Assembly (NCBI RefSeq): GCF_029439455.1
Contig: NZ_JAQFVG010000297.1
Location: forward strand, 1-64,000
From: Caballeronia sp. BR00000012568055
Lineage (GTDB): Bacteria; Pseudomonadota; Gammaproteobacteria; Burkholderiales; Burkholderiaceae
Direction of reading: 5' to 3'
DNA: 64,000 bases
Both the position numbers and the translations under genes were made by a program. Position 1 is the stretch's first letter; each line of letters begins with the position of its first letter. Positions 8,862 through 19,570 of the stretch are shown in pieces. The notes below the pieces were generated by a model, which searched no databases, was not told the origin of the DNA, and worked only from the letters and a program-made list of their open reading frames with translations.

Positions 8862-9380
8862 ATGGCAAAGATGCAAGCGAAAGTTCAGGCTGACGAACGC
8901 GACGACGGCCTGCGCGAAAAGATGATCGCGGTCAACCGCGTGACCAAGGTTGTGAAGGGTGGCCGTATTCTCGGCTTCGCCGCACTGACCGTGGTTGGCG
9001 ACGGTGATGGCCGCGTGGGCATGGGCAAGGGCAAAGCGAAGGAAGTTCCGGTCGCCGTTCAAAAGGCAATGGAACAGGCCCGCCGCAACATGTTCAAGGT
9101 GCCCCTGAAGAACGGCACGCTGCAACACGAAGTGCACGGTAAGCACGGCGCATCCGCAGTCCTCCTCGCTCCGGCGAAGGATGGTACGGGCGTGATCGCT
9201 GGCGGCCCGATGCGCGCAGTGTTCGACGTGATGGGCGTGCAAAACGTTGTGGCCAAGAGCCACGGTTCGACGAACCCGTACAACCTCGTTCGCGCCACGC
9301 TGGACGGTCTGCGCAAGCAGTCGACCCCGGCTGACATCGCGGCGAAGCGTGGTAAGTCCGTCGAAGACATTCTGGGCTAA
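8862..9380 (+). CDS. rpsE: 30S ribosomal protein S5
   Basis: S5 lines the mRNA entry channel and influences translational fidelity. The product is 172 residues, with the double-stranded RNA-binding fold ([19 protein letters not shown], about 17-35) and the [16 protein letters not shown] motif. The residues at which spectinomycin-resistance changes occur in E. coli (the VKGGR loop) look wild type. It precedes rpmD by 10 bases. Confidence 0.98.
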   Translation: MAKMQAKVQADERDDGLREKMIAVNRVTKVVKGGRILGFAALTVVGDGDGRVGMGKGKAKEVPVAVQKAMEQARRNMFKVPLKNGTLQHEVHGKHGASAVLLAPAKDGTGVIAGGPMRAVFDVMGVQNVVAKSHGSTNPYNLVRATLDGLRKQSTPADIAAKRGKSVEDILG

Positions 9381-9390
9381 GGTGGTCACC

Positions 9391-9573
9391 ATGTCTGATA
9401 AAACTGTCAAGGTTCAGCTCGTCAAGAGCCTGATCGGGACCCGCGAATCGCACCGCGCTACGGTGCGTGGCCTCGGCCTGCGTCGCCTGAACTCGGTCTC
9501 CGAGCTGCAGGACACGCCGGCAGTGCGCGGGATGATCAACAAGGTCTCGTACCTCGTTAAGGTCATCGCCTAA
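9391..9573 (+). CDS. rpmD: 50S ribosomal protein L30
   Basis: L30 is a small 50S surface protein. The product is 60 residues, [20 protein letters not shown] onward, with the family motif [11 protein letters not shown]. The ATG at 9391 is chosen over an upstream in-frame start within rpsE because GGTGGTCACC precedes it and the length matches the family. It is followed by a 29-base gap to rplO. Confidence 0.97.
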   Translation: MSDKTVKVQLVKSLIGTRESHRATVRGLGLRRLNSVSELQDTPAVRGMINKVSYLVKVIA

Positions 9574-9602
9574 GCGCGACCTACGGATCCAAGGAGTTGA
9601 AC

Positions 9603-10037
9603 ATGGAATTGAATAACCTGAAGCCGGCAGAAGGCGCGAAGCACGCTAAGCGTCGCGTCGGTCGCGGCATCGGTTCGGGCCTCGGCAAGACCGCAGGTCG
9701 CGGTCACAAGGGTCAGAAATCGCGTTCGGGCGGCTTTCACAAAGTCGGCTTCGAAGGCGGTCAGATGCCTCTGCAGCGTCGTCTGCCGAAGCGCGGCTTC
9801 ACCTCGCTGACGAAGGAATTCGTTGGTGAAGTGCGCCTTGCTGATCTGGAAAAGCTGCCGGTCGACGAAATCGATCTGTTGGCGCTGAAGCAAGCGGGTC
9901 TGGTCGGTGAGCTCATCAAGAGCGCAAAGATCATCAAGACCGGCGAAATCAGCCGCAAGATCACGGTGAAGGGCCTGACGGCAACGAAGGGCGCCCGTGC
10001 TGCAATCGAAGCCGCTGGCGGCTCGTTCGCAGAGTAA
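9603..10037 (+). CDS. rplO: 50S ribosomal protein L15
   Basis: L15 is a late-assembling 50S protein with a long basic N-terminal extension that threads into rRNA. The product is 144 residues. It contains [20 protein letters not shown] and [20 protein letters not shown] near the start and the [17 protein letters not shown] motif. The ATG at 9603 follows AAGGAGTTGAAC; a TTG at 9597 inside the ribosome binding region is rejected. secY follows after 40 bases. Confidence 0.98.
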   Translation: MELNNLKPAEGAKHAKRRVGRGIGSGLGKTAGRGHKGQKSRSGGFHKVGFEGGQMPLQRRLPKRGFTSLTKEFVGEVRLADLEKLPVDEIDLLALKQAGLVGELIKSAKIIKTGEISRKITVKGLTATKGARAAIEAAGGSFAE

Positions 10038-10077
10038 CTGGCTCCGCCGTTACTAGCACTAGCATCGGAGAAGGTTC

Positions 10078-11427
10078 TTGGCTAACAGCCCGAGTCTCGC
10101 AAAACCCGGTCGAAGCGCGGCGAAGTTCGGCGATCTGCGCAAGCGTGCAGTGTTTCTGCTGCTTGCGTTGATTGTCTACCGCATTGGTGCGCACATTCCG
10201 GTTCCCGGCATCGATCCGGACCAACTGGCTAAGCTGTTCCAAAGCCAGTCAGGCGGCATCCTGGGCATGTTCAACATGTTCTCGGGTGGCGCACTGTCCC
10301 GGTTCACGATCTTTGCGCTGGGCATCATGCCCTACATTTCGGCGTCGATCATCATGCAGTTGCTGTCGATCGTATCGCCGCAAATGGAGGCCTTGAAGAA
10401 GGAAGGGCAGGCAGGACAACGGAAGATCACGCAGTACACGCGTATCTTCACGGTGGTTCTGGCGACCTTTCAGGCGTTCGGTATAGCAGTCGCGCTGGAA
10501 AACCAGCCGGCTCTGGTTCTGGACCCCGGCATGGTGTTCCGGCTGACGGCGGTCGTCACGCTGGTGACGGGCACGATGTTCCTGATGTGGCTCGGCGAGC
10601 AGATCACGGAGCGCGGTCTCGGCAACGGTATCTCGATCATCATCTTCGGTGGTATCGCGGCAGGCTTCCCGAATGCAATCGGTGGTCTGTTCGAGCTGGT
10701 TCGCACCGGTTCGATGAGCATCATCTCGGCGATCATCATCGTCGCGCTGATTGCGGCGGTCACGTATCTGGTCGTGTTCATTGAACGCGGTCAGCGCAAG
10801 ATCCTCGTGAACTACGCGAAGCGCCAGGTCGGTAACAAGATTTACGGCGGACAGTCGTCCCATCTGCCGCTGAAGTTGAACATGTCGGGTGTGATTCCGC
10901 CGATCTTCGCGTCGTCGATCATCCTTTTCCCGGCAACCATCCTAAACTGGTTCAGTTCGGGTACGCGGACCAATTGGTTTGCAAACACGCTGCACAACGT
11001 GGCTGAGGCGTTGAAACCCGGTCAACCTGTGTACGTGCTGCTGTATGCGTTGGCGATCGTCTTCTTCTGCTTCTTCTACACCGCGTTGGTGTTCAACAGC
11101 CGTGAGACCGCCGACAACTTGAAGAAGAGCGGTGCATTCGTTCCGGGTATCCGTCCGGGCGATCAGACTGCACGGTATATCGACCGCATCCTCACGCGTT
11201 TGACGCTGGCCGGTGCGATCTACATCGTGTTTGTGTGCTTGTTGCCTGAGTTTCTGGTGTTGCGCTGGAACGTGCCGTTTTATTTTGGTGGAACGTCGCT
11301 GCTGATCATTGTCGTCGTCACGATGGACTTTATGGCGCAGGTGCAGTCGTACGTGATGTCGCAACAATATGAGTCGCTGCTCAAGAAGGCTAACTTCAAG
11401 GGCGGCAACAACGTCCCGATGCGCTAA
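10078..11427 (+). CDS. secY: Protein translocase subunit SecY
   Basis: SecY is the channel of the SecYEG translocon that exports and inserts proteins at the inner membrane. The 449-residue product has the ten expected hydrophobic segments. [13 protein letters not shown]-like sequence lies near TM1 ([16 protein letters not shown]), [15 protein letters not shown] is in the plug/TM2 region, and [16 protein letters not shown] is the cytoplasmic loop that contacts SecA or the ribosome. The start is TTG at 10078 after CGGAGAAGG; no nearby ATG would keep the N-terminus. Its location between rplO and infA is typical of the spc operon. Confidence 0.97.
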   Translation: MANSPSLAKPGRSAAKFGDLRKRAVFLLLALIVYRIGAHIPVPGIDPDQLAKLFQSQSGGILGMFNMFSGGALSRFTIFALGIMPYISASIIMQLLSIVSPQMEALKKEGQAGQRKITQYTRIFTVVLATFQAFGIAVALENQPALVLDPGMVFRLTAVVTLVTGTMFLMWLGEQITERGLGNGISIIIFGGIAAGFPNAIGGLFELVRTGSMSIISAIIIVALIAAVTYLVVFIERGQRKILVNYAKRQVGNKIYGGQSSHLPLKLNMSGVIPPIFASSIILFPATILNWFSSGTRTNWFANTLHNVAEALKPGQPVYVLLYALAIVFFCFFYTALVFNSRETADNLKKSGAFVPGIRPGDQTARYIDRILTRLTLAGAIYIVFVCLLPEFLVLRWNVPFYFGGTSLLIIVVVTMDFMAQVQSYVMSQQYESLLKKANFKGGNNVPMR

Positions 11428-11433
11428 TAAGTT

Positions 11434-11652
11434 ATGGCCAAAGACGATGTAATCCAGATGCAGGGTGAGGTCATCGAAAACCTCCCCAACGCTACTTTCC
11501 GGGTGAAGTTGGAAAATGGCCATGTCGTACTGGGACACATATCCGGAAAGATGCGGATGCACTACATCCGCATCCTGCCGGGCGACAAGGTTACGGTTGA
11601 ATTGACGCCTTACGATCTGTCTCGTGCGCGGATCGTGTTCCGGGCGAAGTGA
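11434..11652 (+). CDS. infA: Translation initiation factor IF-1
   Basis: IF-1 occupies the ribosomal A site during initiation. The product is 72 residues, a single S1/OB-fold domain, with [20 protein letters not shown] and [18 protein letters not shown]. It begins six bases after the secY stop, so it is probably translated by coupling. Burkholderiaceae often have a second infA elsewhere; this is the spc-operon copy between secY and rpmJ. Confidence 0.97.
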   Translation: MAKDDVIQMQGEVIENLPNATFRVKLENGHVVLGHISGKMRMHYIRILPGDKVTVELTPYDLSRARIVFRAK

Positions 11653-11673
11653 TTTAGAAAAAAGGGTAATATC

Positions 11674-11790
11674 ATGAAAGTGATGGCATCGGTTAAGCGC
11701 ATTTGCCGCAATTGCAAGATCATCAAGCGCAAGGGCGTTGTGCGCGTGATTTGCAGCTCTGATCCGCGCCACAAACAGCGTCAAGGCTGA
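11674..11790 (+). CDS. rpmJ: 50S ribosomal protein L36
   Basis: L36 is the smallest 50S protein, 38 residues here. The zinc-ribbon ligands Cys11, Cys14, Cys27 and His33 are present (CRNC, IC, RH), so this is the zinc-binding form. The N-terminus reads [10 protein letters not shown] and the basic C-terminus ends RQG. The ATG follows AAAAGGGTAATATC. It lies between infA and rpsM, its usual place at the end of the spc group. Confidence 0.97.
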
Positions 11791-11831
11791 ACGCCGCGCT
11801 TTTGCTTGCGCTTTTTGTTTGAGGAAAAACA

Positions 11832-12197
11832 ATGGCTCGTATCGCAGGGGTTAACATCCCGAATCACCAGCATACCGAGATCGGCCTGACGGCAATCTTC
11901 GGCATCGGACGCACGCGTTCGCGCGGCATTTGCACCGCTGCTGGTGTGGAATTTTCGAAGAAGGTCAAGGACCTCACCGACGCAGACCTCGAAAAGCTGC
12001 GTGACGAAGTGGGCAAGTTCATCGTCGAAGGCGACCTGCGTCGTGAAGTGACGATGAATATCAAGCGCCTGATGGACTTGGGTTGCTACCGCGGCATGCG
12101 CCATCGCAAGGGTCTGCCCCTGCGTGGCCAGCGTACGCGTACGAACGCACGCACCCGTAAGGGTCCGCGTCGTGCAGCGCAATCGCTGAAGAAGTAA
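11832..12197 (+). CDS. rpsM: 30S ribosomal protein S13
   Basis: S13 forms intersubunit bridges and contacts P-site tRNA. The product has 121 residues, [20 protein letters not shown] at the start. It contains the helix-two-turn-helix segment and the basic [17 protein letters not shown] tail that touches tRNA. It starts after GAGGAAAAACA. It is the first gene of the alpha group and lies 28 bases before rpsK. Confidence 0.98.
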   Translation: MARIAGVNIPNHQHTEIGLTAIFGIGRTRSRGICTAAGVEFSKKVKDLTDADLEKLRDEVGKFIVEGDLRREVTMNIKRLMDLGCYRGMRHRKGLPLRGQRTRTNARTRKGPRRAAQSLKK

Positions 12198-12225
12198 GCG
12201 GAACTGACAGTTACAGGAAAACGTA

Positions 12226-12630
12226 ATGGCTAAGGCTTCGAACAACTCCGCGGCGCAACGCGTTCGCAAGAAGGTCAAGAAGAACGTCGCCGAGGGCGTG
12301 GTTCACGTTCACGCGTCGTTCAACAACACCATTATCACGATCACCGACCGTCAAGGTAACGCGCTGGCATGGGCGACCTCGGGTGGCCAGGGTTTCAAGG
12401 GCTCGCGTAAATCGACGCCGTTTGCAGCTCAGGTCGCAGCGGAATCGGCTGGCCGCGTGGCATTGGAATACGGCGTGAAGAACCTCGAAGTGCGGATCAA
12501 GGGCCCCGGTCCTGGCCGTGAATCGGCGGTGCGCGCGCTGCATGGTCTTGGCATCAAGATCACCGCGATCTCCGACGTGACGCCGGTCCCGCACAACGGC
12601 TGCCGTCCGCCGAAGCGCCGTCGTATCTAA
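12226..12630 (+). CDS. rpsK: 30S ribosomal protein S11
   Basis: S11 is a platform protein next to the Shine-Dalgarno duplex. The product is 134 residues with [40 protein letters not shown] and the C-terminal [12 protein letters not shown], a very conserved end. It starts after ACAGGAAAACGTA. The 163-base gap to rpsD that follows carries a small GNRA-loop hairpin. Confidence 0.98.
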   Translation: MAKASNNSAAQRVRKKVKKNVAEGVVHVHASFNNTIITITDRQGNALAWATSGGQGFKGSRKSTPFAAQVAAESAGRVALEYGVKNLEVRIKGPGPGRESAVRALHGLGIKITAISDVTPVPHNGCRPPKRRRI

Positions 12631-12793
12631 ACATACGTCGACGCTGCCGCATGTTTCCTGTCGATGCGAAAGCATCGGCGGGTTTCGTGCGTTATGTAGT
12701 TTTGACTAAGCCCACCGTTCGACCCAAGAGGTTCGGACTAGCGCAGACTCAGGTTAATCCAAAGTTTGCGTGATCAATATTTAAGGATGCAAA

Positions 12794-13417
12794 GTGGCAC
12801 GCTATACCGGTCCCAAAGCAAAACTGTCCCGCCGTGAAGGCACTGACCTGTTCCTGAAGAGCGCGCGCCGCTCGCTCGCCGACAAGTGCAAGCTCGACAG
12901 CAAGCCCGGCCAGCACGGCCGCATCTCGGGCGCGCGTACGTCCGACTACGGCACCCAATTGCGCGAAAAGCAAAAAGTGAAGCGTATTTACGGCGTGCTG
13001 GAACGTCAGTTCCGCCGCTACTTCGCTGAAGCTGACCGCCGCAAGGGTCCGACGGGCGAAAACCTGCTGCAATTGCTCGAGTCGCGTCTCGACAACGTCG
13101 TGTATCGCATGGGCTTTGGCTCGACGCGCGCTGAAGCACGTCAGCTCGTGAGCCACAAGTCGATCATGGTGAACGGCCAAGTCGCGAACATCCCGTCGCT
13201 GCAAGTGAAGTCGGGCGACGTCGTCTCCGTGCGTGAGCAGTCGCGCAAGCAGGTTCGTATCGTCGAAGCGCTGTCGCTGGCTGAGCAAGGTGGCATGCCG
13301 AGCTGGGTGTCGGTCGATGCGAAGAAGTTCGAAGGTACGTTCAAGTCGATGCCGGAACGTAGCGATATCGCTGGCGACATCAACGAAAGCCTTATCGTCG
13401 AATTGTATTCGCGTTAA
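12794..13417 (+). CDS. rpsD: 30S ribosomal protein S4
   Basis: S4 nucleates 30S assembly and in E. coli represses the alpha operon. The product has 207 residues starting (M)[18 protein letters not shown] with a GTG start at 12794, preceded by AAGGATGCAAA. The S4 RNA-binding domain is visible around residues 97-160 ([32 protein letters not shown]). Cysteine content is low, so it belongs to the zinc-free class. Confidence 0.97.
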   Translation: MARYTGPKAKLSRREGTDLFLKSARRSLADKCKLDSKPGQHGRISGARTSDYGTQLREKQKVKRIYGVLERQFRRYFAEADRRKGPTGENLLQLLESRLDNVVYRMGFGSTRAEARQLVSHKSIMVNGQVANIPSLQVKSGDVVSVREQSRKQVRIVEALSLAEQGGMPSWVSVDAKKFEGTFKSMPERSDIAGDINESLIVELYSR

Positions 13418-13448
13418 TCGCGCGGCTAACCGCGCGGTAACCGGATTG

Positions 13449-13499
13449 ACAGCCGGGGACCCTCGTTGCTCACGCAAGGGGCAACCTCGGCTGTTTATT
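13449..13499 (+). terminator. Compound hairpin with T-rich tail between rpsD and rpoA
   Basis: ACAGCCGGGG (13449-13458) pairs with CCTCGGCTGT (13485-13494) with one G-U wobble, followed by TTATTTT. An alternative inner stem GTTGC/GCAAC (13465-13469 with 13481-13485) is adjacent. It looks like a partial terminator or attenuator, since rpoA expression must continue past it or start nearby. Confidence 0.5.
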
Positions 13500-13562
13500 T
13501 TCAGGTTGTTACCGGTCAGCCTTATCGGCGTAACGTGCCGAGGGTATTGAAAAGGAAAACCT

Positions 13563-14540
13563 ATGCAAACCAGTTTGTTGAAGCCCAAGATCATTGCAGT
13601 TGAATCGCTTGGCGAAAGCCACGCGAAGGTGGTTATGGAGCCGTTTGAACGCGGCTATGGCCACACCTTGGGTAACGCGCTTCGGCGCGTGCTGCTGTCG
13701 TCGATGATCGGCTACGCGCCGACCGAAGTGACGATCGCAGGCGTCGTGCACGAATACTCGACGCTCGATGGTGTGCAAGAGGATGTGGTCAACCTGCTGT
13801 TGAACCTGAAGGGCGTCGTCTTCAAGCTGCATAACCGCGACGAAGTCACGGTGACGCTGCGCAAGGAAGGCGAAGGCGTTGTCACGGCCGGCGATATCGA
13901 ACTCGCGCATGACTGCGAGATCATCAACCCGGATCACGTGATCGCGCATCTGTCGAAGGGCGGCAAGCTCGACGTGCAAATCAAGGTCGAAAAGGGCCGC
14001 GGCTATGTGCCGGGCAACGTGCGTCGTTACGGCGAAGAGTCGGCCAAGATCATCGGCCGTATCGTGCTGGATGCGTCGTTCTCGCCGGTTCGCCGCGTGA
14101 GCTATGCCGTGGAAAGCGCGCGTGTCGAACAGCGTACCGACCTCGACAAGCTCGTGATGAATATCGAAACCAACGGTGTGATTTCGCCGGAAGAAGCGAT
14201 CCGTCAATCGGCGCGTATTCTGGTCGATCAACTGTCGGTGTTCGCCGCGCTGGAAGGCACGGAAGCCGCTGCTGAAGCGCCGTCGCGTGCTCCGCAGATC
14301 GATCCGATCCTGCTGCGCCCGGTCGATGACCTCGAACTTACGGTTCGTTCCGCGAACTGCCTGAAGGCCGAGAACATCTACTACATCGGCGATCTGATCC
14401 AGCGTACGGAAAACGAACTGCTGAAGACGCCGAATCTGGGCCGCAAGTCGCTGAACGAAATCAAGGAAGTCTTGGCTTCGCGCGGTCTGACGCTCGGTAT
14501 GAAGCTCGAAAACTGGCCGCCGGCTGGTCTCGACAAGTAA
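13563..14540 (+). CDS. rpoA: RNA polymerase alpha subunit
   Basis: The alpha subunit dimerises to scaffold RNA polymerase and contacts activators and UP elements. The product has 325 residues. The N-terminal assembly domain (about 1-235) contains [20 protein letters not shown], and the C-terminal domain (about 250-325) carries [17 protein letters not shown] and [16 protein letters not shown], the DNA-binding helices. The linker is Ala/Glu-rich. It starts after AAAAGGAAAACCT and has hairpins on both sides, so it may be partly uncoupled from rpsD and rplQ. Confidence 0.99.
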   Translation: MQTSLLKPKIIAVESLGESHAKVVMEPFERGYGHTLGNALRRVLLSSMIGYAPTEVTIAGVVHEYSTLDGVQEDVVNLLLNLKGVVFKLHNRDEVTVTLRKEGEGVVTAGDIELAHDCEIINPDHVIAHLSKGGKLDVQIKVEKGRGYVPGNVRRYGEESAKIIGRIVLDASFSPVRRVSYAVESARVEQRTDLDKLVMNIETNGVISPEEAIRQSARILVDQLSVFAALEGTEAAAEAPSRAPQIDPILLRPVDDLELTVRSANCLKAENIYYIGDLIQRTENELLKTPNLGRKSLNEIKEVLASRGLTLGMKLENWPPAGLDK

Positions 14541-14560
14541 TAGCAGAGTCGCAAGCGTTA

Positions 14561-14607
14561 CTGGCAAAGACGCGGATTTTCCTTTAGAATCCGCGTCTTG
14601 CTTTTTC
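14561..14607 (+). promoter_or_regulatory. Terminator-like hairpin after rpoA with an embedded -10 element
   Basis: AAGACGCGGATT (14567-14578) pairs perfectly with AATCCGCGTCTT (14588-14599), loop 9, followed by GCTTTTTC, which is a good intrinsic terminator form. TAGAAT (14585-14590) at the loop/right-arm junction with CTGGCA (14561-14566) 18 bases upstream could be a promoter for rplQ. The terminator form is better supported than the promoter. Confidence 0.5.
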
Positions 14608-14678
14608 TCCGACCGGCCCGTGCGTCCATTTGGAACGCAATAGAAGAGCTGGCTCTAAACTCGTAAAAGGAACTGAAA

Positions 14679-15074
14679 ATGCGTCATAAGCATGGTCTGC
14701 GGAAACTGAACCGCACGAGCAGCCATCGTCTGGCAATGCTCCGCAATATGTCGAATTCGCTCATCGAGCACGAAGTCATCAAGACGACGCTGCCGAAGGC
14801 CAAGGAACTGCGTAAGGTTGTCGAGCCCCTCATCACGCTGGGCAAGAAGCCGTCGCTGGCGAACCGTCGTCTGGCGTTCAATCGCCTGCGCGATCGTGAT
14901 TCCGTCACGAAGCTGTTCGAAGTCCTCGGCCCGCGCTACGCGAACCGTCCGGGCGGCTACCTCAGCATCCTGAAGTTCGGTTTCCGTGTTGGCGACAACG
15001 CGCCGATGGCACTGGTCCAACTGATGGATCGTCCGGAAGTCGAAGAGACTGAAGAAGTCACGGAAGCGGAATAA
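14679..15074 (+). CDS. rplQ: 50S ribosomal protein L17
   Basis: L17 lies near the tunnel exit. The product has 131 residues: [20 protein letters not shown], then the [20 protein letters not shown] segment and the [20 protein letters not shown] motif. The end is an acidic tail rich in Glu. It starts after AAAAGGAACTGAAA. It is the last gene of the alpha group and is followed by a strong intrinsic terminator. Confidence 0.98.
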   Translation: MRHKHGLRKLNRTSSHRLAMLRNMSNSLIEHEVIKTTLPKAKELRKVVEPLITLGKKPSLANRRLAFNRLRDRDSVTKLFEVLGPRYANRPGGYLSILKFGFRVGDNAPMALVQLMDRPEVEETEEVTEAE

Positions 15075-15095
15075 CTTCCCTCCAGCTTCACACAG

Positions 15096-15130
15096 AAAGG
15101 CCAAGCTTAGCTTGGCCTTTTTGCTTTTTT
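15096..15130 (+). terminator. Intrinsic terminator of the ribosomal supercluster
   Basis: AAAGGCCAAGC (15096-15106) pairs with GCTTGGCCTTT (15110-15120), an 11-base-pair stem with loop TTA, followed by TTGCTTTTTT. It is 21 bases after the rplQ stop and is the end of the translation cluster. Confidence 0.9.
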
Positions 15131-15210
15131 GCGCACGTCGGTCCATCAAGGTGCGCGACAGCCGCCGATGCTACGATAGAGCCGATTTGCCGCTTTCCTC
15201 GGAGTATCGA

Positions 15211-15543
15211 TTGAACGTCCCTGTTGTTCTGATGCTGACCACGCTGCCTGATGCCGACGCGGCGAATGCGCTCGCGCAAGCTGTGCTCGACGCGCGACTC
15301 GCCGCGTGTGTGACGAACCTTGGCGCGGTGGCATCGCAATATCATTGGAAAGGCGTGCTGGAGTCGTCGAGCGAAGTGCAATTGATGTTCAAAACGAGCG
15401 TCGCACGGAGTGACGATTTGCAGCGCTTCGTCGAAACCCGGCATCCCTATGAAACGCCCGAAATCCTGTTCTGGCAGGTCGATGCATCGTCAGCGTACGG
15501 ACAATGGGTCAATGCAGAAACGCAGCGTCCTCTTCATGTTTGA
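15211..15543 (+). CDS. cutA: CutA1 divalent-cation tolerance protein
   Basis: CutA1 is a small trimeric protein associated with copper and other divalent cation tolerance; its biochemical role is not settled. The 110-residue product has the ferredoxin-like signature: VVLMLTTLPDADAANALAQA, LAACVTNL, YHWKGVLESSSEVQLMFKTS and HPYETPEIL. The start is a TTG at 15211, six bases after GGAG, because starts further upstream would extend through the rplQ terminator. Its end overlaps the dsbD start by 32 bases, as in other proteobacteria where cutA precedes dsbD. Confidence 0.93.
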   Translation: MNVPVVLMLTTLPDADAANALAQAVLDARLAACVTNLGAVASQYHWKGVLESSSEVQLMFKTSVARSDDLQRFVETRHPYETPEILFWQVDASSAYGQWVNAETQRPLHV

Positions 15544-17335
15544 ATTTCCCCGATTCCTCGCGGCAATCCTGCTTTTTTTCGCGGCACTGAGCGGCACCGC
15601 GGCCGCAGCCGACGATTTCCTCGATCCCGCTGTCGCCTTTAAATTCAGCGCGTCGGAGCAGCCAGGCGAAGTCGATGTTCGATACAAAATCGCCGACGGT
15701 TACTACATGTACCGCGAGCGTTTCGCCTTCGCGGTGAAAAGCGGCGACGCGACTATCGGCGAGGCGCAGTTGCCGGCGGGCAAGGTTCATTTCGATCAGA
15801 CGTTCAATAAGGATGTCGAGACGTATCGCGGCGAGTTGCTGATCCGGATTCCGGTCAAGCAGGCGAAGGGGCCGTTCGAGTTGTCGGTGACGTCGCAAGG
15901 CTGCGCGGATCAGGGCATCTGCTATCCGCCGATGGAGCGCACTTATCGCGTTAAGGGCGATGCGTTGCAAGCGGCGGGCGCGAAAGCATCGGTAACGACG
16001 AATAGCGATCAATCCTGGTTCGAGCGCGCGACGAGCGCCGACTACGCTCAGTCGATGCTTGAAGGCGGCGGTTTCTTCACCGTGATTGGTTTGTACTTCC
16101 TCGCGGGCATGGTGCTGAGCCTTCTGCCATGCTCCTATCCGATGATCCCGATTCTTTCGGCGATCATCATTGGCGAGGGCGCGCGCGTGACGCGGGCGCG
16201 CGGCTTTGCGTTGTCGGTGTCGTATGTGGTCGGGGTGGCGCTGGTTTATACGGCGCTCGGTGTGGCGGCGGCGCTCGTCGGGCAGAGTCTGGGCGCATGG
16301 TTGCAGAACCCGTGGGTGCTTGGCGCGTTCGGCGTCTTGCTGACCGCGTTTGCGGTGACGCTGATTTCGGGCGTCGATATCGTGATTCCGGAGCATTGGC
16401 AGAGCGGCGTGAATCAGGCATCGCAGAAGCGCTCGGGCGGGAAGTTTGCGGCTGTCGCTGTGATGGGCGCGCTGTCGGCGCTTGTCGTTGGTGCGTGCAT
16501 GACTGCGCCGTTGTTTGCGGTGCTTGCGTTCATCGCGCATACGGGAAACGCGGTGCTGGGCGGCGCAGCGTTGTTTGCGATGGGCATCGGACTTGGTGTG
16601 CCCTTGCTCATCATCGGACTCGGCGCGGGTTCTATTCTGCCGCGCGCAGGCGTCTGGATGGACGGCGTCAAAGTGTTCTTCGGCGTGATCTTGCTGGCGG
16701 CGGCGTTGTGGATCGTGTGGCCGGTGTTGGGTGGCGTCGCGCAGATGTTGCTCGCGGCGCTTTGGCTGCTGATCGCTGCGGCATCGCTCGGACTGTTCGG
16801 CGCGCTTCAGTCGGCGAATGTCTGGAAGCGGCTCGGACGGGGGCTCGGTGCTGCGCTCGCAATCTGGGCTGCTGCCGTGCTCGTCGGTCTCGCGGCGGGC
16901 TCGACGGAACCGTTGCGGCCGCTCGCCGTATTCGCATCGAAAGGCGCTGCAGCGACGGCGACGCAGCAGACGCAAGGGCCGACGTTCGCGCCCGTGCGTT
17001 CATCGGCGGAACTGGATTCGGCGGTCAAAGCCGCAGCGCGGCCCGCAATGCTCGATTTCTACGCCGACTGGTGCGTATCGTGCAAAGAAATGGAGAACCT
17101 GACGTTCTCCGATGCCCGCGTGCAAGCGCGCCTCGCGCAACTCAACTTGCTACGCGCCGACGTCACCGCCAACAACGCAGACGACCAAACGCTACTCAAG
17201 CGTTTCAAGCTGTTCGGTCCACCCGGCATCATCTTTTTCGATGCGCAGGGCAACGAAGTAGCGCGCGTAGTCGGCTACGAATCGGCGGATACGTTTTTGA
17301 AGAGCCTGGACAAAGTCGGCCCATCGAACGGATAA
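15512..17335 (+). CDS. dsbD: Thiol:disulfide interchange protein DsbD
   Basis: DsbD carries electrons from cytoplasmic thioredoxin across the inner membrane to periplasmic DsbC, DsbG and the cytochrome c maturation thioredoxin. The 607-residue product has a signal sequence (residues about 9-33). The alpha domain has Cys131 and Cys137 (GCADQGIC). The membrane domain has about eight hydrophobic segments, with LPCSYPMIP (Cys207) and GACMTAPL. The C-terminal thioredoxin domain has CVSC at 521-524. All three cysteine pairs are intact. The ATG at 15512 is used; one at 15536 would also keep the signal peptide. Relevant to the cytochrome c genes downstream. Confidence 0.95.
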   Translation: MQKRSVLFMFEFPRFLAAILLFFAALSGTAAAADDFLDPAVAFKFSASEQPGEVDVRYKIADGYYMYRERFAFAVKSGDATIGEAQLPAGKVHFDQTFNKDVETYRGELLIRIPVKQAKGPFELSVTSQGCADQGICYPPMERTYRVKGDALQAAGAKASVTTNSDQSWFERATSADYAQSMLEGGGFFTVIGLYFLAGMVLSLLPCSYPMIPILSAIIIGEGARVTRARGFALSVSYVVGVALVYTALGVAAALVGQSLGAWLQNPWVLGAFGVLLTAFAVTLISGVDIVIPEHWQSGVNQASQKRSGGKFAAVAVMGALSALVVGACMTAPLFAVLAFIAHTGNAVLGGAALFAMGIGLGVPLLIIGLGAGSILPRAGVWMDGVKVFFGVILLAAALWIVWPVLGGVAQMLLAALWLLIAAASLGLFGALQSANVWKRLGRGLGAALAIWAAAVLVGLAAGSTEPLRPLAVFASKGAAATATQQTQGPTFAPVRSSAELDSAVKAAARPAMLDFYADWCVSCKEMENLTFSDARVQARLAQLNLLRADVTANNADDQTLLKRFKLFGPPGIIFFDAQGNEVARVVGYESADTFLKSLDKVGPSNG

Positions 17336-17363
17336 AAAAAGGCGATGCACACGCATCGCCTTT
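17334..17363 (-). terminator. Terminator between dsbD and hemB
   Basis: GGCGATGC (17341-17348) pairs with GCATCGCC (17353-17360), flanked by AAA and TTT that extend the stem to 11 base pairs. Read on the minus strand it ends in a run of seven T, a good terminator for hemB. On the plus strand the T-run is short, so it may also serve dsbD weakly. Confidence 0.8.
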
Positions 17364-17383
17364 CGCAGTAGCACCACAACGAA

Positions 17384-18621
<1,238 letters not shown>

Positions 18622-19278
18622 TTATGACTGCGCAGCCTCGTCCGACGCGTCTTCCTTCGGCGCGATCCAGCTTTCGATCAGCTCGTGCGCCTCATCCAGA
18701 CCGACACGCTTCATCGCCGAGAAGAGCTGCACGGTCAGTTCGCCGCGATAGCCCGCGTCCGTGTATTCCTTGAGCGACTTCTGCGTCGCGCGCAGGGAAT
18801 TTGTCATTTCCTGTCGCGTCAATTTGTCGCATTTTGTGAGAAGCGCGTGGATGGGTTTTCCCGTCGGCGCGAACCAGTCGATCATGATGCGATCCAGATC
18901 CGTGAGCGGACGGCGCGAATCCATCATCAGGATCATGCCGCGCAATTGCGCGCGGCTTTGCAGATACGTGGACAGCAGACGCTGCCAGTGTTCCTTCGCC
19001 GCGCCCGGCACTTCGGCGTACCCGTAGCCGGGAAGATCGACGAGATAGCCCGCCGGCTCGTCCTGCGGGCCGACCGAGAAGTAATTGATGTGCTGCGTGC
19101 GGCCCGGCGTCTTACTGGCGAACGCGAGGCGCTTCTGATTGCAGAGCACGTTGATCGCCGTCGATTTCCCCGCGTTCGAGCGTCCGCCAAAAGCGATTTC
19201 CGGCTGCGGCGTAGGCGGCAGATCGCGCAGATGATTGACGGTGGTGAAGAAGCGGGATTGGTGGAGCAGAAATGACAT
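18622..19278 (-). CDS. engB: Ribosome biogenesis GTPase EngB (YihA/YsxC)
   Basis: EngB is an essential GTPase needed for late 50S assembly. The 218-residue product has the TRAFAC G motifs in order: G1 [10 protein letters not shown] (about residue 31), G2 with [12 protein letters not shown]3 DLPGYGYAE, and G4 TKCDKL. Length is normal. The start [13 protein letters not shown] is the first Met and fits. It is transcribed away from the cytochrome c4 gene. Annotated as a probable GTP-binding protein in many related genomes. Confidence 0.95.
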   Translation of the reverse strand: MSFLLHQSRFFTTVNHLRDLPPTPQPEIAFGGRSNAGKSTAINVLCNQKRLAFASKTPGRTQHINYFSVGPQDEPAGYLVDLPGYGYAEVPGAAKEHWQRLLSTYLQSRAQLRGMILMMDSRRPLTDLDRIMIDWFAPTGKPIHALLTKCDKLTRQEMTNSLRATQKSLKEYTDAGYRGELTVQLFSAMKRVGLDEAHELIESWIAPKEDASDEAAQS

Positions 19279-19570
19279 TGGGCGGCCCGATCAGAGTAGC
19301 TGCGAAAACTGAAGCCTTGAGAACCCGGCAAATACTGGGCATGCCCCGACTGGCGTCTTTGCGTGTAGCGGGTTATTGTACAATACGACGGATTTTTCAA
19401 GACCCGTAAGGGCATGAAGGACCCAGCCGCAGGCCAGGCCCATAAAGGAGCGAGACGGTATTCAGGGTGATTTTTGAGCCCTTTCGTTCGGGTATCTTGC
19501 GGCGAAAATCCAGCGCCGTCGTTTTCTGCAGAACCTCACATTCTCACAAGACGAAAAACAGGGTACGCGA
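19279..19570. other. Divergent intergenic region, engB / cytochrome c4
   Basis: 292 bases with no gene seen. It holds the 10-base palindrome ATTGTACAAT (19375-19384), which supplies a TACAAT -10-like element on both strands. No convincing -35 partner was found on either side. Confidence 0.4.

Noticed and set aside
15509-16975. Long open frame on the minus strand opposite dsbD
   Set aside because: Arginine- and histidine-rich translation typical of an antisense shadow in GC-rich DNA; dsbD on the plus strand has all motifs.
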